A stretch of 64,000 bases of DNA from Nonomuraea glycinis (GTDB lineage Bacteria; Actinomycetota; Actinomycetes; Streptosporangiales; Streptosporangiaceae), in contig NZ_BMNK01000021.1 of the NCBI RefSeq assembly GCF_014646515.1, positions 124,001 through 188,000 of the forward strand. The letters run 5' to 3'. Shown piece after piece: positions 7,070 to 16,294 of this stretch. The position numbers and the translations under genes are program-made. Within the stretch, counting starts at the first letter, position 1, and each line of letters begins with the position of its first letter. The notes below the pieces were generated by a model. It did not search any database. It had not been told where the DNA came from and saw only the letters and a program-made list of their open reading frames with translations.

Positions 7070-10000
7070 TTAGGCCGTGATCGCGGACAGTGTGGAGCCG
7101 GTGCGGGTCTTGGTGACCTTGAGCTGGGCGGGGATGCGGGAGCGCAGCTCGGCGACGTGGCTGACGATGCCCACCGCCCGGCCGCCGACGCGCAGCCCGT
7201 CGAGGATGTCGAGCACGCCGTCGAGCGTGTCCTCGTCCAGCGTCCCGAACCCCTCGTCCACGAACAGCGTGCCGATCTCCGCCCCGCCCGCCTCCTCCGT
7301 GACGACGTCGGCGAGCCCCAGGGCCAGCGCCAGCGAGGTGATAAAGCTCTCCCCGCCCGACAGCGTCACCGGGTCACGCTCCACTCCCGTCCATCCGTCG
7401 TACACCTTCAGTCCGAGCCCGCCGCCCGAACGCGCCCGGGACCCGGCTGTCTTGGCGAGATCGTGCCGGAGCAGGTAGCGGCCGCCGGACATGTGGCCGA
7501 GCCGCTCGTTGGCGGCGTCGACCACCTGCCGCAGCCGCTCCCCCAGGACGTACGACGACAGGCTCATGCTCCACTGGTTGTCGCTCGACGTGCCGCTGGC
7601 CAGGGCTGCCATGCGCTCCACCAGCCGGTGCCGCTCGTCGGCGGGCCGCCACCGCTCGATGCCGGCCATCAGCTCGCCGCGCAGCTCCCCCAGCCGGGTA
7701 TGCCTGCTGGTGGCCCGGTCCAGCGCGGACGCCAGCCCGGTGTACGTGCGCTCGGCCTCGTCCCGCTCCGCGCCGAGCCCGTCCAGGTCCGCCACCGGCT
7801 CGGCCGCCGCCGCGACCAGCTCCGGGTCGGCCAGGGTGCTGGTGACGGCGGCGTGCTGGGCGTCGAGCCGGCGCAGTGCCTCGGCCTTGCTCTCCCGCTC
7901 GGCGATGCTCCTCGCGGCGGCCTCCACCTCCGCCACGTCGGCGAACCCCGCCTCCCGCGCCGCCTGCTCGGCCGCCTCCGCCGCCTTGCCGCGCTCCCCC
8001 TCGGCCGCGGCCGCCGCCTGCGTGGCCTCCAGCGCCTCCCGCAGCAGCTCGGCCTCGTCGCCGAGCCTGGACAGCCGTGCCGTGATCGTCACGTCCTCGC
8101 CGCGCGCCTCATCGAGCCGCGCCCCCAGCCTCGCGGCGTCGCCGCTCAACTCCTCCTGACGGGTACGGCCGGAAGCCAGCCTCGCGGTCACCCGTCGCGC
8201 CTGCTCCTGCGACCCGTCGAGCTCACGCCGCAGCCTGGCCGCCTCCTCGGCGAGCACCGGCTCCCTGGCGGCGGACGCCATGAGCCTGCCCAGTTCTTCG
8301 TCGGCGGCGGTGAGTAGTCCATGCGCCTCTTCGGGCGACATTTCCGACACCGCCCGGACGTGCTCGGAGCCGCCCTCCTGGTGGACACCATTCAGGGTGA
8401 CGGCATCGGTAGCAGCGACGCTGTCAGTGACGGTTGGGGTTAGGCGGGTGAGGAGGCGGGATCGTTCGGCTTGTAGGTGGGTGGTGTAAGTGCGGTGTTC
8501 GGTGAGGGCTTCGCCGAGTTCGCGGGCGCGGTCTCTGGCGTTTTCGCGTTCCCCCTCGGCGCGTTGCAGCTCGGCGGCGAGCGTGGGTTCGCGGTTCGCG
8601 ATGGACTTGAGGGCGGCCAGGTCGCGTTCGGCCTGTTCGACCACGGTCATGGCCGCGTCCGCGTCGAGGCCGCCGGTGGCCTCGGTCACGTCGGCCAGGC
8701 GGGACTCCAGGGTGGCCACGTTGCGTTCGGCCGCCTCGCGGGCGGCCAGTGCCGACTCGTGGGCGAGTTCGGCGCGGTGCTCGTCGTCGGCAGAGGGGGC
8801 GCTCGGTGCCGGTGCGGCGGGGTCGGGGTGGTCGGCGGAGCCGCAGACGGCGCACGGCCGGCCGTCGGCGAGGTCGCGGGCCAGCTCGGCGGCCATGCCG
8901 TCGATGCGGGCCTGGCGGAGGTCGAGCCACCGCTCCCGGAGCTCCTGGGCGCGGTCCACCCGTGCTTGGTGCGTCGCCTTGGCCGTCTCCAGCTCGCCCG
9001 CCAGGGTGTCTCGCCGGTGAACCGCGTCGAGCACGGCCTTGGCCGCGTCGAGGGTCGCGGCGGCTGCGGGGATGTTCGCCGCTTCGGAACGTACGTCGGC
9101 CAGTCGGGCGGCCGCGTCGGCGACCCGCGCGGGCAGCTCCGCCTCCGCGGCGGCGACCTCGGCCGCACGCTGCGTCAGCCCGTCGAGCTCGGCCGCGAGC
9201 CGCGCCAGCTCGCGGTCGATGCCGATCAGGTCAGCGGCGGCCTCGCGGACGGCCTCGGCCGCCGGGATCCGGGCGGCGTCCAGGCGAGCCTGGCTCAGCT
9301 CCCGCTCGGCCTCCTCGATGAGGCCGGGCAGTACGGCCAGCCGCTCCCCCACGGTCTCGTCCTCGCGGGCCAGCGAGATGAGCTCCTCTTCGATCCTGCC
9401 CAAGTCGCGCCGGACCACGAGCAGCCGCGCCTCCTCGGTGAGCAGCCCGGACAGGCGGGCGATCTCCGCCTGCCGCCGCCGCTCCAGGTCGGCCAGCCGC
9501 TCCGGCGCCACCCACCCGACGACCGACGCCTCAACGCCGGCGAACCCACGAACCTTGCCGTCGCGGACGTCAGAGGACGCGGGCACATCGAACGCGCGGA
9601 CCCTGCCGTCGCGGACGTCAGAGGACGCGGGCACATCGAACGCGCGGACCTTGCCGTTGCGGGCGTCGGCGGTGAGGAGGGGGTGGGCGCGGGCGAGGGC
9701 GTCGGTGGCCAGGGTGCGGGACTTGGTGGCGGTCTCCGCGCGCTGTCTGGCCGCCATCAGGAGGGGCAGCACGCGGTCCGCGCGGCCGGCGTCGTCGAGC
9801 ACGGCCTGGAGCTCGGCGCGTTCCTCGGCGCGCTCGTCCAGGGTGCGGCGCAGGGTGAGCGCCTCGGCGTGCCGGCGCTGCCGGTCGGCCAGCGCGGACG
9901 CCCGCTCGAATCGCAAGCCTGCCGCTCGCCAGACCCGCTCCGCCTGAGCATGCCGGTCCGCCGTACGGGCGACGACGGCCCGCGCGGCGTCCAGCAGGGC

Positions 10001-10924
10001 TCCGGCCCAAGCCACGGGATCGTCCTCCGGCGTGGGCAGAGGAACCTCGGCCGCAGCGGGAGAGGATCGGGTGGCCGTCGGCAGGTCGAAGAGCGCGGAA
10101 CCGTCCTCTTCTCCGGCCGTGGCGGAGCCGGAACCGGCCCTCACCTCGGGCCCGATCGCGTCCACCCCTTCCCCGGGCGTCACCGAGCCAGAACGGCCCC
10201 CGTCGCCGGACGCCGCCTCGTGACCATCGGGCAAGGTCCCGGCGACGAGGAGGTCGTCGCCGGCTGCCTCCTCCAAGCGCTGGATCGCGTAGTCCACCTG
10301 CTGCCGCAGCTCCCCCTGCTCGCGCCAGGCCTGCTTGCGGTGGTCGGCGAGCCAGGACTCCGCCTGGGTGAAGATCTTGACGGTGAACAGCCGCTCCAGC
10401 AGCTTGCGCCGATCCGCCCCGTCAGCGCGCAGGAACCTGGCGAACTCCCCCTGCGGCAGCATGGCCACCTGGCTGAACTGGTCGGCGTTCATCCCGAGCA
10501 GCCCGCTCACCAGGTCGCCGGCCTCGTCGAGGCGGGTGGTGAGGCCCTGCCAGTCGGCCCCCTGCCACTCCTGGACGATGACCTTGGAATTCTCCTCGGT
10601 CGTGCCGGTGCCGCGCAGCTTGGGCCGCTGCCAGGCCGGGGAGCGCTGGATGCGGAACAAGCGGCCGCGGATCGTCACCTCCAGCGTGACGGAGGGGCCG
10701 GCGGCGGGCGGGGCGTGGTCGCAGCGCAGGCTGCGCGCGCTGTTGCGCAGGCCGGGGACCTGGCCGTAGAGGGCGAAGCTGAGGGCGTCGAGGACGGTGG
10801 TCTTGCCCGCCCCCGTCGGCCCGTGCACGAGGAAGAGGCCCGATTCGGTCAAGGCGTCGAAGTCGACCGTCTCGGACCCGGGGAAGGAGCCGAACGCCGT
10901 CAGCGAGAGCCGGTGCGGCCGCAT
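7070..10924 (-). CDS. sbcC: SbcC, exonuclease large subunit
   Basis: A 1284-residue SMC-type ATPase, longer than the usual about 1050. Walker A is GPTGAGKTT (residues 35-43); the zinc hook at the coiled-coil apex reads PCAVCGSADHP; the C-terminal head has VTLSGGES and Walker B LFVDEGFGTLDE. With SbcD it forms the Mre11-Rad50-type nuclease that opens hairpins and processes double-strand ends. Its ATG directly follows the sbcD TAG stop. Two oddities explain the length: a Gly/Ser/Glu-rich insert at roughly residues 225-300 and a 16-residue tandem repeat (DVPASSDVRDGKVRAF type) encoded at 9552-9663. Both sit in coiled-coil arms, so the protein may remain functional. Confidence 0.95.
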   Translation of the reverse strand: MRPHRLSLTAFGSFPGSETVDFDALTESGLFLVHGPTGAGKTTVLDALSFALYGQVPGLRNSARSLRCDHAPPAAGPSVTLEVTIRGRLFRIQRSPAWQRPKLRGTGTTEENSKVIVQEWQGADWQGLTTRLDEAGDLVSGLLGMNADQFSQVAMLPQGEFARFLRADGADRRKLLERLFTVKIFTQAESWLADHRKQAWREQGELRQQVDYAIQRLEEAAGDDLLVAGTLPDGHEAASGDGGRSGSVTPGEGVDAIGPEVRAGSGSATAGEEDGSALFDLPTATRSSPAAAEVPLPTPEDDPVAWAGALLDAARAVVARTADRHAQAERVWRAAGLRFERASALADRQRRHAEALTLRRTLDERAEERAELQAVLDDAGRADRVLPLLMAARQRAETATKSRTLATDALARAHPLLTADARNGKVRAFDVPASSDVRDGRVRAFDVPASSDVRDGKVRGFAGVEASVVGWVAPERLADLERRRQAEIARLSGLLTEEARLLVVRRDLGRIEEELISLAREDETVGERLAVLPGLIEEAERELSQARLDAARIPAAEAVREAAADLIGIDRELARLAAELDGLTQRAAEVAAAEAELPARVADAAARLADVRSEAANIPAAAATLDAAKAVLDAVHRRDTLAGELETAKATHQARVDRAQELRERWLDLRQARIDGMAAELARDLADGRPCAVCGSADHPDPAAPAPSAPSADDEHRAELAHESALAAREAAERNVATLESRLADVTEATGGLDADAAMTVVEQAERDLAALKSIANREPTLAAELQRAEGERENARDRARELGEALTEHRTYTTHLQAERSRLLTRLTPTVTDSVAATDAVTLNGVHQEGGSEHVRAVSEMSPEEAHGLLTAADEELGRLMASAAREPVLAEEAARLRRELDGSQEQARRVTARLASGRTRQEELSGDAARLGARLDEARGEDVTITARLSRLGDEAELLREALEATQAAAAAEGERGKAAEAAEQAAREAGFADVAEVEAAARSIAERESKAEALRRLDAQHAAVTSTLADPELVAAAAEPVADLDGLGAERDEAERTYTGLASALDRATSRHTRLGELRGELMAGIERWRPADERHRLVERMAALASGTSSDNQWSMSLSSYVLGERLRQVVDAANERLGHMSGGRYLLRHDLAKTAGSRARSGGGLGLKVYDGWTGVERDPVTLSGGESFITSLALALGLADVVTEEAGGAEIGTLFVDEGFGTLDEDTLDGVLDILDGLRVGGRAVGIVSHVAELRSRIPAQLKVTKTRTGSTLSAITA
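9552..9663. repeat. sbcC: 48-bp in-frame tandem repeat inside sbcC
   Basis: Two near-identical 48-bp units (9552-9599 and 9600-9647, one obvious mismatch) and the start of a third lie in frame, adding 16 residues per copy to the coiled-coil arm. A recent slippage or unequal-exchange event is likely. Confidence 0.9.
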
Positions 10925-12043
10925 CTACGCCATCGTCTCCTTGACCCGGGATGCCTCGATGGCCCGTCTTAGCAGCTCTTCCTCGTCGGATGCGGCAGGC
11001 TCGCCGCGCACTTCGCGAACGAAGTCCAGCGCGACGTCCGCTTCGGGCCGTCCGCTGAGGCGTACGTGCTGGTGGGCCTGCTGGCCGCCGTCGGGGTCGA
11101 AGGAGAGGGCGAGGGTGTGCGGGAAGCGGGCGCGGAGCCGTTCCATGGCGGCTTTGGGGCGGATCGGGTCGGTGAGCACGACCTGAAGCCAGTGCTCTTC
11201 GAGGCCGGCGTGGCGCGGTGAGGTGAGCAGGTCCTCCAGGTGGCCGCGCAGGCGGCCGACGGGGCGGGGCACCGGGGCGGGCACGAACTCCACGCCTTCC
11301 ACACCCGCGCCGAGGGTGACGAGCCAGGAGCCCTTCACCTGGTCGGCCTCGGAGAAGGAGTAGGCGAGCGGGGAGCCGGAGTAGCGGACCGTCTCGGACA
11401 TGCGCTGGCGGCCGTGCAGGTGGCCGAGCGCGACGTAGTCGACGCCGTCGAAGGCGGTCAGCGGCACGTGCGCGACCCCGCCGACGCTGATGTCGCGCTC
11501 GCTGTCGCTGGCCTGCCCGCCGGTGACGAAGGCGTGGGCCAGCACGACCGTGCGCGGGTGCCGCTCGGCGTCGGCGCGGATGTGCCGCATGGCGTGCGAC
11601 AGGGCGGCGGTGTGGCTGCGGTCGGGCAGCTCCCAGGGGCGCCGGACCAGCTCGGGCTCAAGGTAGGGGATGCCGTAGAAGGCGACGTCGTCGATGACGA
11701 TCGGCTCCCAGGCGAGGGACGGATCGGTGCGCAGGTGCACCCCGGCCGCCTCGAACAGGGCGGCGCCGAAGCCGAGCCGGCGCGCGGAGTCGTGATTGCC
11801 GCTGATCATGATGGTGCGGGCCCCGGCGCCGCGCAGCCGGCCGAGCGCCTCGTTGCAGAGCGCGACCGCGTCGACCGGCGGCAGCGCGCGGTCGTAGACG
11901 TCGCCGGCCACGACGACCACGTCGACGCGCTCGGCGCGCACCGTCTCGACCAGGTGGTCGACATAGGCCGCCTGACCGTCGAGCAGGCTCTCCCGGTGGA
12001 ACGACCGCCCCAGATGCCAGTCCGAGGTATGCAGGATCCGCAT
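10925..12043 (-). CDS. sbcD: SbcD, exonuclease nuclease subunit
   Basis: A calcineurin-like phosphoesterase of 372 residues. Metal-binding motifs are in order: D-W-H-L near residue 10 (TSDWHLG), AGDVYDR, SGNHD, and later ALGHLHGRQ. It is the Mre11-like nuclease partner of SbcC, which follows immediately downstream (stop TAG abuts the SbcC ATG). I choose the ATG at 12043 because the family consensus begins M-R-I-L-H-T-S-D-W-H; in-frame TTG and GTG codons up to 12073 would only add residues without family support. The C-terminal capping domain (about residues 275-370) is intact. Confidence 0.95.
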   Translation of the reverse strand: MRILHTSDWHLGRSFHRESLLDGQAAYVDHLVETVRAERVDVVVVAGDVYDRALPPVDAVALCNEALGRLRGAGARTIMISGNHDSARRLGFGAALFEAAGVHLRTDPSLAWEPIVIDDVAFYGIPYLEPELVRRPWELPDRSHTAALSHAMRHIRADAERHPRTVVLAHAFVTGGQASDSERDISVGGVAHVPLTAFDGVDYVALGHLHGRQRMSETVRYSGSPLAYSFSEADQVKGSWLVTLGAGVEGVEFVPAPVPRPVGRLRGHLEDLLTSPRHAGLEEHWLQVVLTDPIRPKAAMERLRARFPHTLALSFDPDGGQQAHQHVRLSGRPEADVALDFVREVRGEPAASDEEELLRRAIEASRVKETMA

Positions 12044-12137
12044 TCGCAGGAACCTAACAGGTCCCACTGACAATCGCGGTCACTCCTGCCCCAGGCACCG
12101 GGAGTAGGCTGAAAGATCGGCGGGCAAACCAACGCAC

Positions 12138-13640
12138 ATGGGGAGGCCGATGCGGACGGGCCGTGGCACTTTGAGCGTGGCCGCCGGTCTGTTGCTGGTG
12201 GCCCTCGCGTCCGTGGGCTATGTGCTGCCGCCCACGTTCGATCCTCCGCCGCTCAAGGCCGAATTAGCACTGCAGTCACTGCCGCCGCAGCCTGCCACCG
12301 AGGTGCGGCCGGTGCTGGACGTGGCGCCCATCCGTGAGGCGCCGATCTCGATTCCCGCCGAGGGGCAGCGACTGGAGGGCACGGTGCGCTTCCCGGCGGC
12401 GGCCGGACGCTATCCGGCGATGGTGTTCGTGTCGGGGTCCGGCAACGGCTCGCGGACCGAGTTCACGCCGCAGGCGGAGTTCCTGGCCAGGGCGGGCGTG
12501 GTGACGGTCGCGTTCGACAAGCGGACGAACGGCTACAACTTCCGGGACAGGGACTTCGGGCTGCTCGCCGACGACGCGTTGCGGATGGTGGAGTATCTGC
12601 GCTCCCGTGCCGACGTGGATCCGCTGCGGGTGGGGATCTGGGGCGTGAGCGAGGGCGGCTGGGTGGTGCCGATCGCCGCCGCCAAGAGCCCGAGCGTGGG
12701 CTACATGGTGCTGGTGTCCTCGCCGAACGTCTCCCCGCTCAGGCAGGTGGCCTGGGCGCTGAACGAGCAACTGCTGCGGCTGCGCGCCCCCATCGGCGTG
12801 CGCGATCTGCTGATCAGGGCGATGGGCGGGGTCGGCTTCGATTTTCTCCGGTACGACGCGCAACCGGCCCTGAGCCGGGTCAAGCAGCCGGTCCTGGCGT
12901 TCTACGGCGCGACCGACCCGTCCATCCCGTTCGTGGAGTCCACCCACGCGCTGCTGAGGGGGATGAAGGAGGCGGGCAACGACCACTACACCATCCGCTA
13001 CATGGCCAAGGGCGACCACGCGATGCGGATCCACGGCGGCGAGTTCACCGCCGGCTATCTGGAGACGCTGGCCAACTGGATCGAGGGCCTGCCGGGGACG
13101 GCGGAGCCTCCGGTGCACCTGGCGGGGGCGACTCCGGTGCAACGGTTCGAGGCCAGTGACGTGCCGGCCGCGCCGTGGTACGCGGGCGGCACGATGCTGG
13201 GGCTGACGATCTGCCTGGCGGCGGTGGGTTATGTGGCGGGTCCGGTGGCCGCGATGGTGGTGCGCTTACGCGGCCGCCACAACGCGCCGGAGGTGAACGC
13301 CCGGCTGTGGCCGCTGATCAGGCGCAGGCTGCACAAGATGGTGTGGACCGGTGTCGGGCTGCTGCTGTCGGTGGTGGCGTTCATCACGCTGCTGGTGCTG
13401 TTCTCGATCAACCAGGCGGGGGCCTGGCCGGCGGTGCTGGCGGGCTGGCTGGTCGTGCGGGTGCTGGCCGTGCTGATGCTCGTCCAGGAGGTCACCGCCG
13501 TGGCGGCGGTGGTGTCGGGGCTGCGCGAGGGCATGCGGCCGACCCGCTGGCAGCATGTGGCGATCGCCGGCGTGCTCGGCGGCACCGGGCTGCTGCTGGT
13601 GGCGGCGGCCTACTACGGGCTGTTCTCGTTCCCCTGGTGA
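12138..13640 (+). CDS. membrane-anchored alpha/beta hydrolase
   Basis: The N-terminus has one hydrophobic helix (residues about 10-30). An alpha/beta hydrolase domain follows, with nucleophile motif GVSEGGW, an acid in YGATDPSIPF and a His in GDHAMR. From about residue 345 there are four further hydrophobic helices, so the catalytic domain is probably outside the membrane with a C-terminal four-helix bundle. Similar dienelactone-hydrolase-like domains act on esters or peptides; the substrate is unknown. An alternative ATG at 12150 is preceded by GGGGAGG but with only three bases between. It runs convergently into another hydrolase, overlapping it by 28 bp within a 15-bp tandem repeat. Confidence 0.75.
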   Translation: MGRPMRTGRGTLSVAAGLLLVALASVGYVLPPTFDPPPLKAELALQSLPPQPATEVRPVLDVAPIREAPISIPAEGQRLEGTVRFPAAAGRYPAMVFVSGSGNGSRTEFTPQAEFLARAGVVTVAFDKRTNGYNFRDRDFGLLADDALRMVEYLRSRADVDPLRVGIWGVSEGGWVVPIAAAKSPSVGYMVLVSSPNVSPLRQVAWALNEQLLRLRAPIGVRDLLIRAMGGVGFDFLRYDAQPALSRVKQPVLAFYGATDPSIPFVESTHALLRGMKEAGNDHYTIRYMAKGDHAMRIHGGEFTAGYLETLANWIEGLPGTAEPPVHLAGATPVQRFEASDVPAAPWYAGGTMLGLTICLAAVGYVAGPVAAMVVRLRGRHNAPEVNARLWPLIRRRLHKMVWTGVGLLLSVVAFITLLVLFSINQAGAWPAVLAGWLVVRVLAVLMLVQEVTAVAAVVSGLREGMRPTRWQHVAIAGVLGGTGLLLVAAAYYGLFSFPW

Positions 13641-14566
13641 GCGTTTCCCTGGTGAGCGTTTCCCTGGTGAACGTGCGCGGTCATCCACCTGTCGATCTCG
13701 GCGAACACCTGGTTGCGCACCGGCTCCGCCGACAGCACCAGGTCGTGCACGCCGCCCGCGACGCGCACGCTGGTGACGTGCGGGCCGATCGAGGCAGACC
13801 AGCGGGCGATCTGGCGGGGGTCGAGCACGATGTCGGCCGAGCGCACCTCCGGCACGAAGTCGCGCACCCGTAGCCCAGTGGCCGAGGACAGGACGAGTAC
13901 GGGCACGTCCACGGACAGCCCGGCGTGCAGTCGCCGCTGTGCCCTGCGGATGGCGGCCAGCCACATGGCGTGCACGGCGAAGCCGCCGAGCGGCTTGAGC
14001 TCCAGGTCGTAGTCCCATTCGCCGTGGTGGTCGCGGTGCAGGCTCTCGCCGTACACGGTGCTGATGCCGAGCGGCAGCGGCCTGCGGGTGTAGGAGAGGG
14101 GGGTCTGGAGCAGGTCGGCAGCCAGCCGGAGCGGGAGGGGGACGTTCAGGTCGAGGAACGGGCTGTTGAGCACCATGCCCTGGACCAGGCCGCGGCCGCG
14201 GACGCGGTCGGCCCACAGGGGTGCGATGAGGCCGCCGGTGGAGTGCGCGTTGAGCGTCAGCTCGTCGTGGTCCTGCCGGATGATCTGGACTGCCTGGTCG
14301 ATTTCCGGGAAGTACTCGGTGACACTGCGGACCAGCCCCCTGGTCTGGTGCGGGCGCAGTGACCGGCCGTACTTACGCAGGTCGAGGGCGTAGAAGTCGA
14401 CCCCGTGGTTCAGGTAGTGGTCGGCCAGGTGGTCCTGGAAGAAGTAGTCGGTGAAACCGTGCAGGTAGAGCACCGCTCTGCGGGATCCGGCGCGCCTGGA
14501 CAGCAGCGTCGCGACGACCTCGCCTTCGAAGTCGGGCGGCATCCTCAGAACGGTGGTTTCGTACAT
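13613..14566 (-). CDS. alpha/beta hydrolase (lysophospholipase-like)
   Basis: A serine hydrolase of the S33/monoacylglycerol-lipase type: oxyanion segment LYLHGFTDYF, nucleophile in NAHSTGG, and a late catalytic His in GGVHDLVLS. The domain homology begins at the Met of M-Y-E-T-T-V-L-R (14566), which I take as the start, although no good Shine-Dalgarno precedes it and the frame stays open to a GTG at 14746. The open upstream part looks like the N-terminus of an enoyl-CoA hydratase (annotated separately), so the gene may be read as a fused product. The C-terminus ends in three H-Q-G-N(-A) repeats produced by a 15-bp tandem duplication. Likely cytoplasmic; substrate unknown. Confidence 0.72.
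   Translation of the reverse strand: MYETTVLRMPPDFEGEVVATLLSRRAGSRRAVLYLHGFTDYFFQDHLADHYLNHGVDFYALDLRKYGRSLRPHQTRGLVRSVTEYFPEIDQAVQIIRQDHDELTLNAHSTGGLIAPLWADRVRGRGLVQGMVLNSPFLDLNVPLPLRLAADLLQTPLSYTRRPLPLGISTVYGESLHRDHHGEWDYDLELKPLGGFAVHAMWLAAIRRAQRRLHAGLSVDVPVLVLSSATGLRVRDFVPEVRSADIVLDPRQIARWSASIGPHVTSVRVAGGVHDLVLSAEPVRNQVFAEIDRWMTAHVHQGNAHQGNAHQGNENSP
13632..13671. repeat. 15-bp tandem repeat across two convergent stops
   Basis: CCCTGGTGAGCGTTT is repeated from 13632 and 13647 with a third, partly diverged copy at 13662. The first copy contains the TGA of the upstream hydrolase; on the minus strand the array encodes the terminal H-Q-G-N-A repeats of the convergent hydrolase. Confidence 0.9.
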
Positions 14567-14626
14567 GTTAGACACCATAGGGAGCATCGGGCCGGGACGG
14601 CATGCCAGGGCGGCGGCTTCTGGCGA

Positions 14627-14719
14627 CTCTCCGCGCATTGTAAAGGTCAGCGCGTTGAGCCGTTCCGGCCGCTTCAATGTGAGGGTGGCGATCTGGTCCG
14701 CCGCGTCGTACGTGATCAT
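14627..14719 (-). pseudogene. enoyl-CoA hydratase N-terminal remnant
   Basis: The 31 codons from the ATG at 14719 (ITYDAADQIATLTLKRPERL, then NALTFTMRGE) match the opening beta-strands and the NRPERLNA-type motif at the N-terminus of crotonase-family enzymes. Homology then stops, and the frame runs on into the alpha/beta hydrolase. AAGG lies just before this ATG, and there is also an upstream GTG (14746). I read it as a crotonase gene that lost all but its first exon-like segment by deletion and is now joined in frame to the hydrolase. Identification rests on recognised family motifs only. Confidence 0.65.
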
Positions 14720-14860
14720 GACCTTGTTCGGCCACAGAAGCTCCACCTCTTATCAACGTAGATTTCGTATCTTGACCGTAGGCTGCCCCCTCGATTCGGC
14801 CTACCGAGCCGGGGAAACGGGGATGACGTGGTCAACAGGGTGGTCCAGGGGAGGCAACGC

Positions 14861-16294
14861 GTGGACGCCGTGAGGCTCCTCGGCTGGCTGGTGCTGTCGG
14901 CCCTGGCGCCGGGGGCGGCGCACCTGCGCGCCGGGTGGCGCAGGACCGGGCTGGTGCTGCTCAGCTGCTACGCCGTCGGGCTGCTCGGCCTGCTCGCGGT
15001 GGTGCTGTCGGCCGGCGACATCACCAGCCTGCTCGGCTCGCTGGTCGACGACACGTGGCTGTCGGCGATCACCTTCGGCTCGGCCCTGCTGGGCGTCGCC
15101 TGGTTCGCGCTGATGGTGCACTCCTTCGTGGTGCTGCGGCCGGGCGGGCTGCGCCAGGCGGAGCAGATCGTCACCGGCACCCTCGCCGGGCTGCTCTCCG
15201 TCGCGGTGCTGGCGCCGTTCGCGGTGGCCACGCACACGGTCTGGACGCTGAAGCAGGCGGCCAACAGCATCTTCCATGACGCGCAGCCGGATCCGCAGGC
15301 GCAGGGCGAGAAGCTGACCGAGCGGCGGCGGGATCCGTGGGCGGGCCGCGCCCGGGTCAACATCCTGCTGCTGGGCGGCGACGCCGACGACAACCGGCCG
15401 GGGGTCCGTACCGACAGCATGAATGTGGCCAGTATCGACGTGCGGACCGGCAACACGGCGCTGATCAGCCTGCCGCGCAACCTGGAGGAGGTGCGGTTCA
15501 GGCCGGGCACGCCGATGGCCGAGCGTTTCCCCGACGGTTTCCGGCTGCCTGTGGATCCCGGCGGCGGGCGCAGTGACCTGCTCAACAGCGTCTGGGAGTA
15601 CGCCGACGCGCACCCGGAGATCTTCGGCGGCAAGCGCAAGCAGGGCCCCGAGGTGCTGATGGACACCATCGGCTACACGCTGGGGCTCGACATGGACTGG
15701 TACGCCCTGGTCAACATGTGGGGCTTCGCCAGGCTGATCGACGCGATCGGCGGCGTCACGCTCACCGTGGAGCAGGACGTGGTGTTCGGGAAGTACAACG
15801 AGGGCCTGGTCAAGGCGGGCACGCGCAGGCTGAAGGGCGCGGACGCCATGTGGTACGCCCGCTCACGCACCAACAGCAGCGACTACATCAGGATGCACCG
15901 CCAGCGCTGCGTGATCGGCGCGCTGCTCGACCAGGCGGACCCGGCCACGGTGCTGTCCCGGTTCACGCATGTCGCGGCGGCGACCAAGGAGCTGATCCAG
16001 ACCGACATCCCGCGCGCCATGCTGAGCAATCTCGTGCCGCTGGCGCTGAAGGTGAAGGACGCGAAGGTGACGAGCATCCAGCTCGTCCCCCCGCTGATCC
16101 AGACCTACGATCCCGACTGGGACAAGATCCGCAAGCTCACGCAGAAGGCCATCCGCGAGTCCACCGGGGCTCAGCCCGTGACCGCGAAGACTCCCACGGG
16201 CACTCCCACGGGCATCCCCACCAAGAGCCCCAAGGCCACCAAGAAGGCAGACGCGCCCACTCAGGGCCTCACGGACGGGTGCGGCCGGCTGTGA
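14861..16294 (+). CDS. LytR-CpsA-Psr (LCP) family protein
   Basis: Three to four hydrophobic segments at the N-terminus (residues about 5-135) precede an LCP catalytic domain with NILLLGGDAD, RTDSMNVASID, the conserved SLPRNL block and LKGADAMWYARSR. LCP enzymes transfer lipid-linked glycopolymers such as wall teichoic acid or arabinogalactan to peptidoglycan. The GTG at 14861 has GGGGAGG six bases upstream, better than the earlier GTG at 14828. The C-terminal tail is Thr/Lys/Pro-rich with three P-T-G-x-P-T repeats. The four-helix N-terminus is longer than the single anchor of most LCP proteins. Its 3' end overlaps the convergent asparaginase gene by 26 bp. Confidence 0.88.
   Translation: MDAVRLLGWLVLSALAPGAAHLRAGWRRTGLVLLSCYAVGLLGLLAVVLSAGDITSLLGSLVDDTWLSAITFGSALLGVAWFALMVHSFVVLRPGGLRQAEQIVTGTLAGLLSVAVLAPFAVATHTVWTLKQAANSIFHDAQPDPQAQGEKLTERRRDPWAGRARVNILLLGGDADDNRPGVRTDSMNVASIDVRTGNTALISLPRNLEEVRFRPGTPMAERFPDGFRLPVDPGGGRSDLLNSVWEYADAHPEIFGGKRKQGPEVLMDTIGYTLGLDMDWYALVNMWGFARLIDAIGGVTLTVEQDVVFGKYNEGLVKAGTRRLKGADAMWYARSRTNSSDYIRMHRQRCVIGALLDQADPATVLSRFTHVAAATKELIQTDIPRAMLSNLVPLALKVKDAKVTSIQLVPPLIQTYDPDWDKIRKLTQKAIRESTGAQPVTAKTPTGTPTGIPTKSPKATKKADAPTQGLTDGCGRL

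Noticed and set aside
8477..10972. Long plus-strand frame opposite sbcC
   Set aside because: Gly/Arg/Gln-rich antisense product without domains; sbcC on the other strand is unmistakable.
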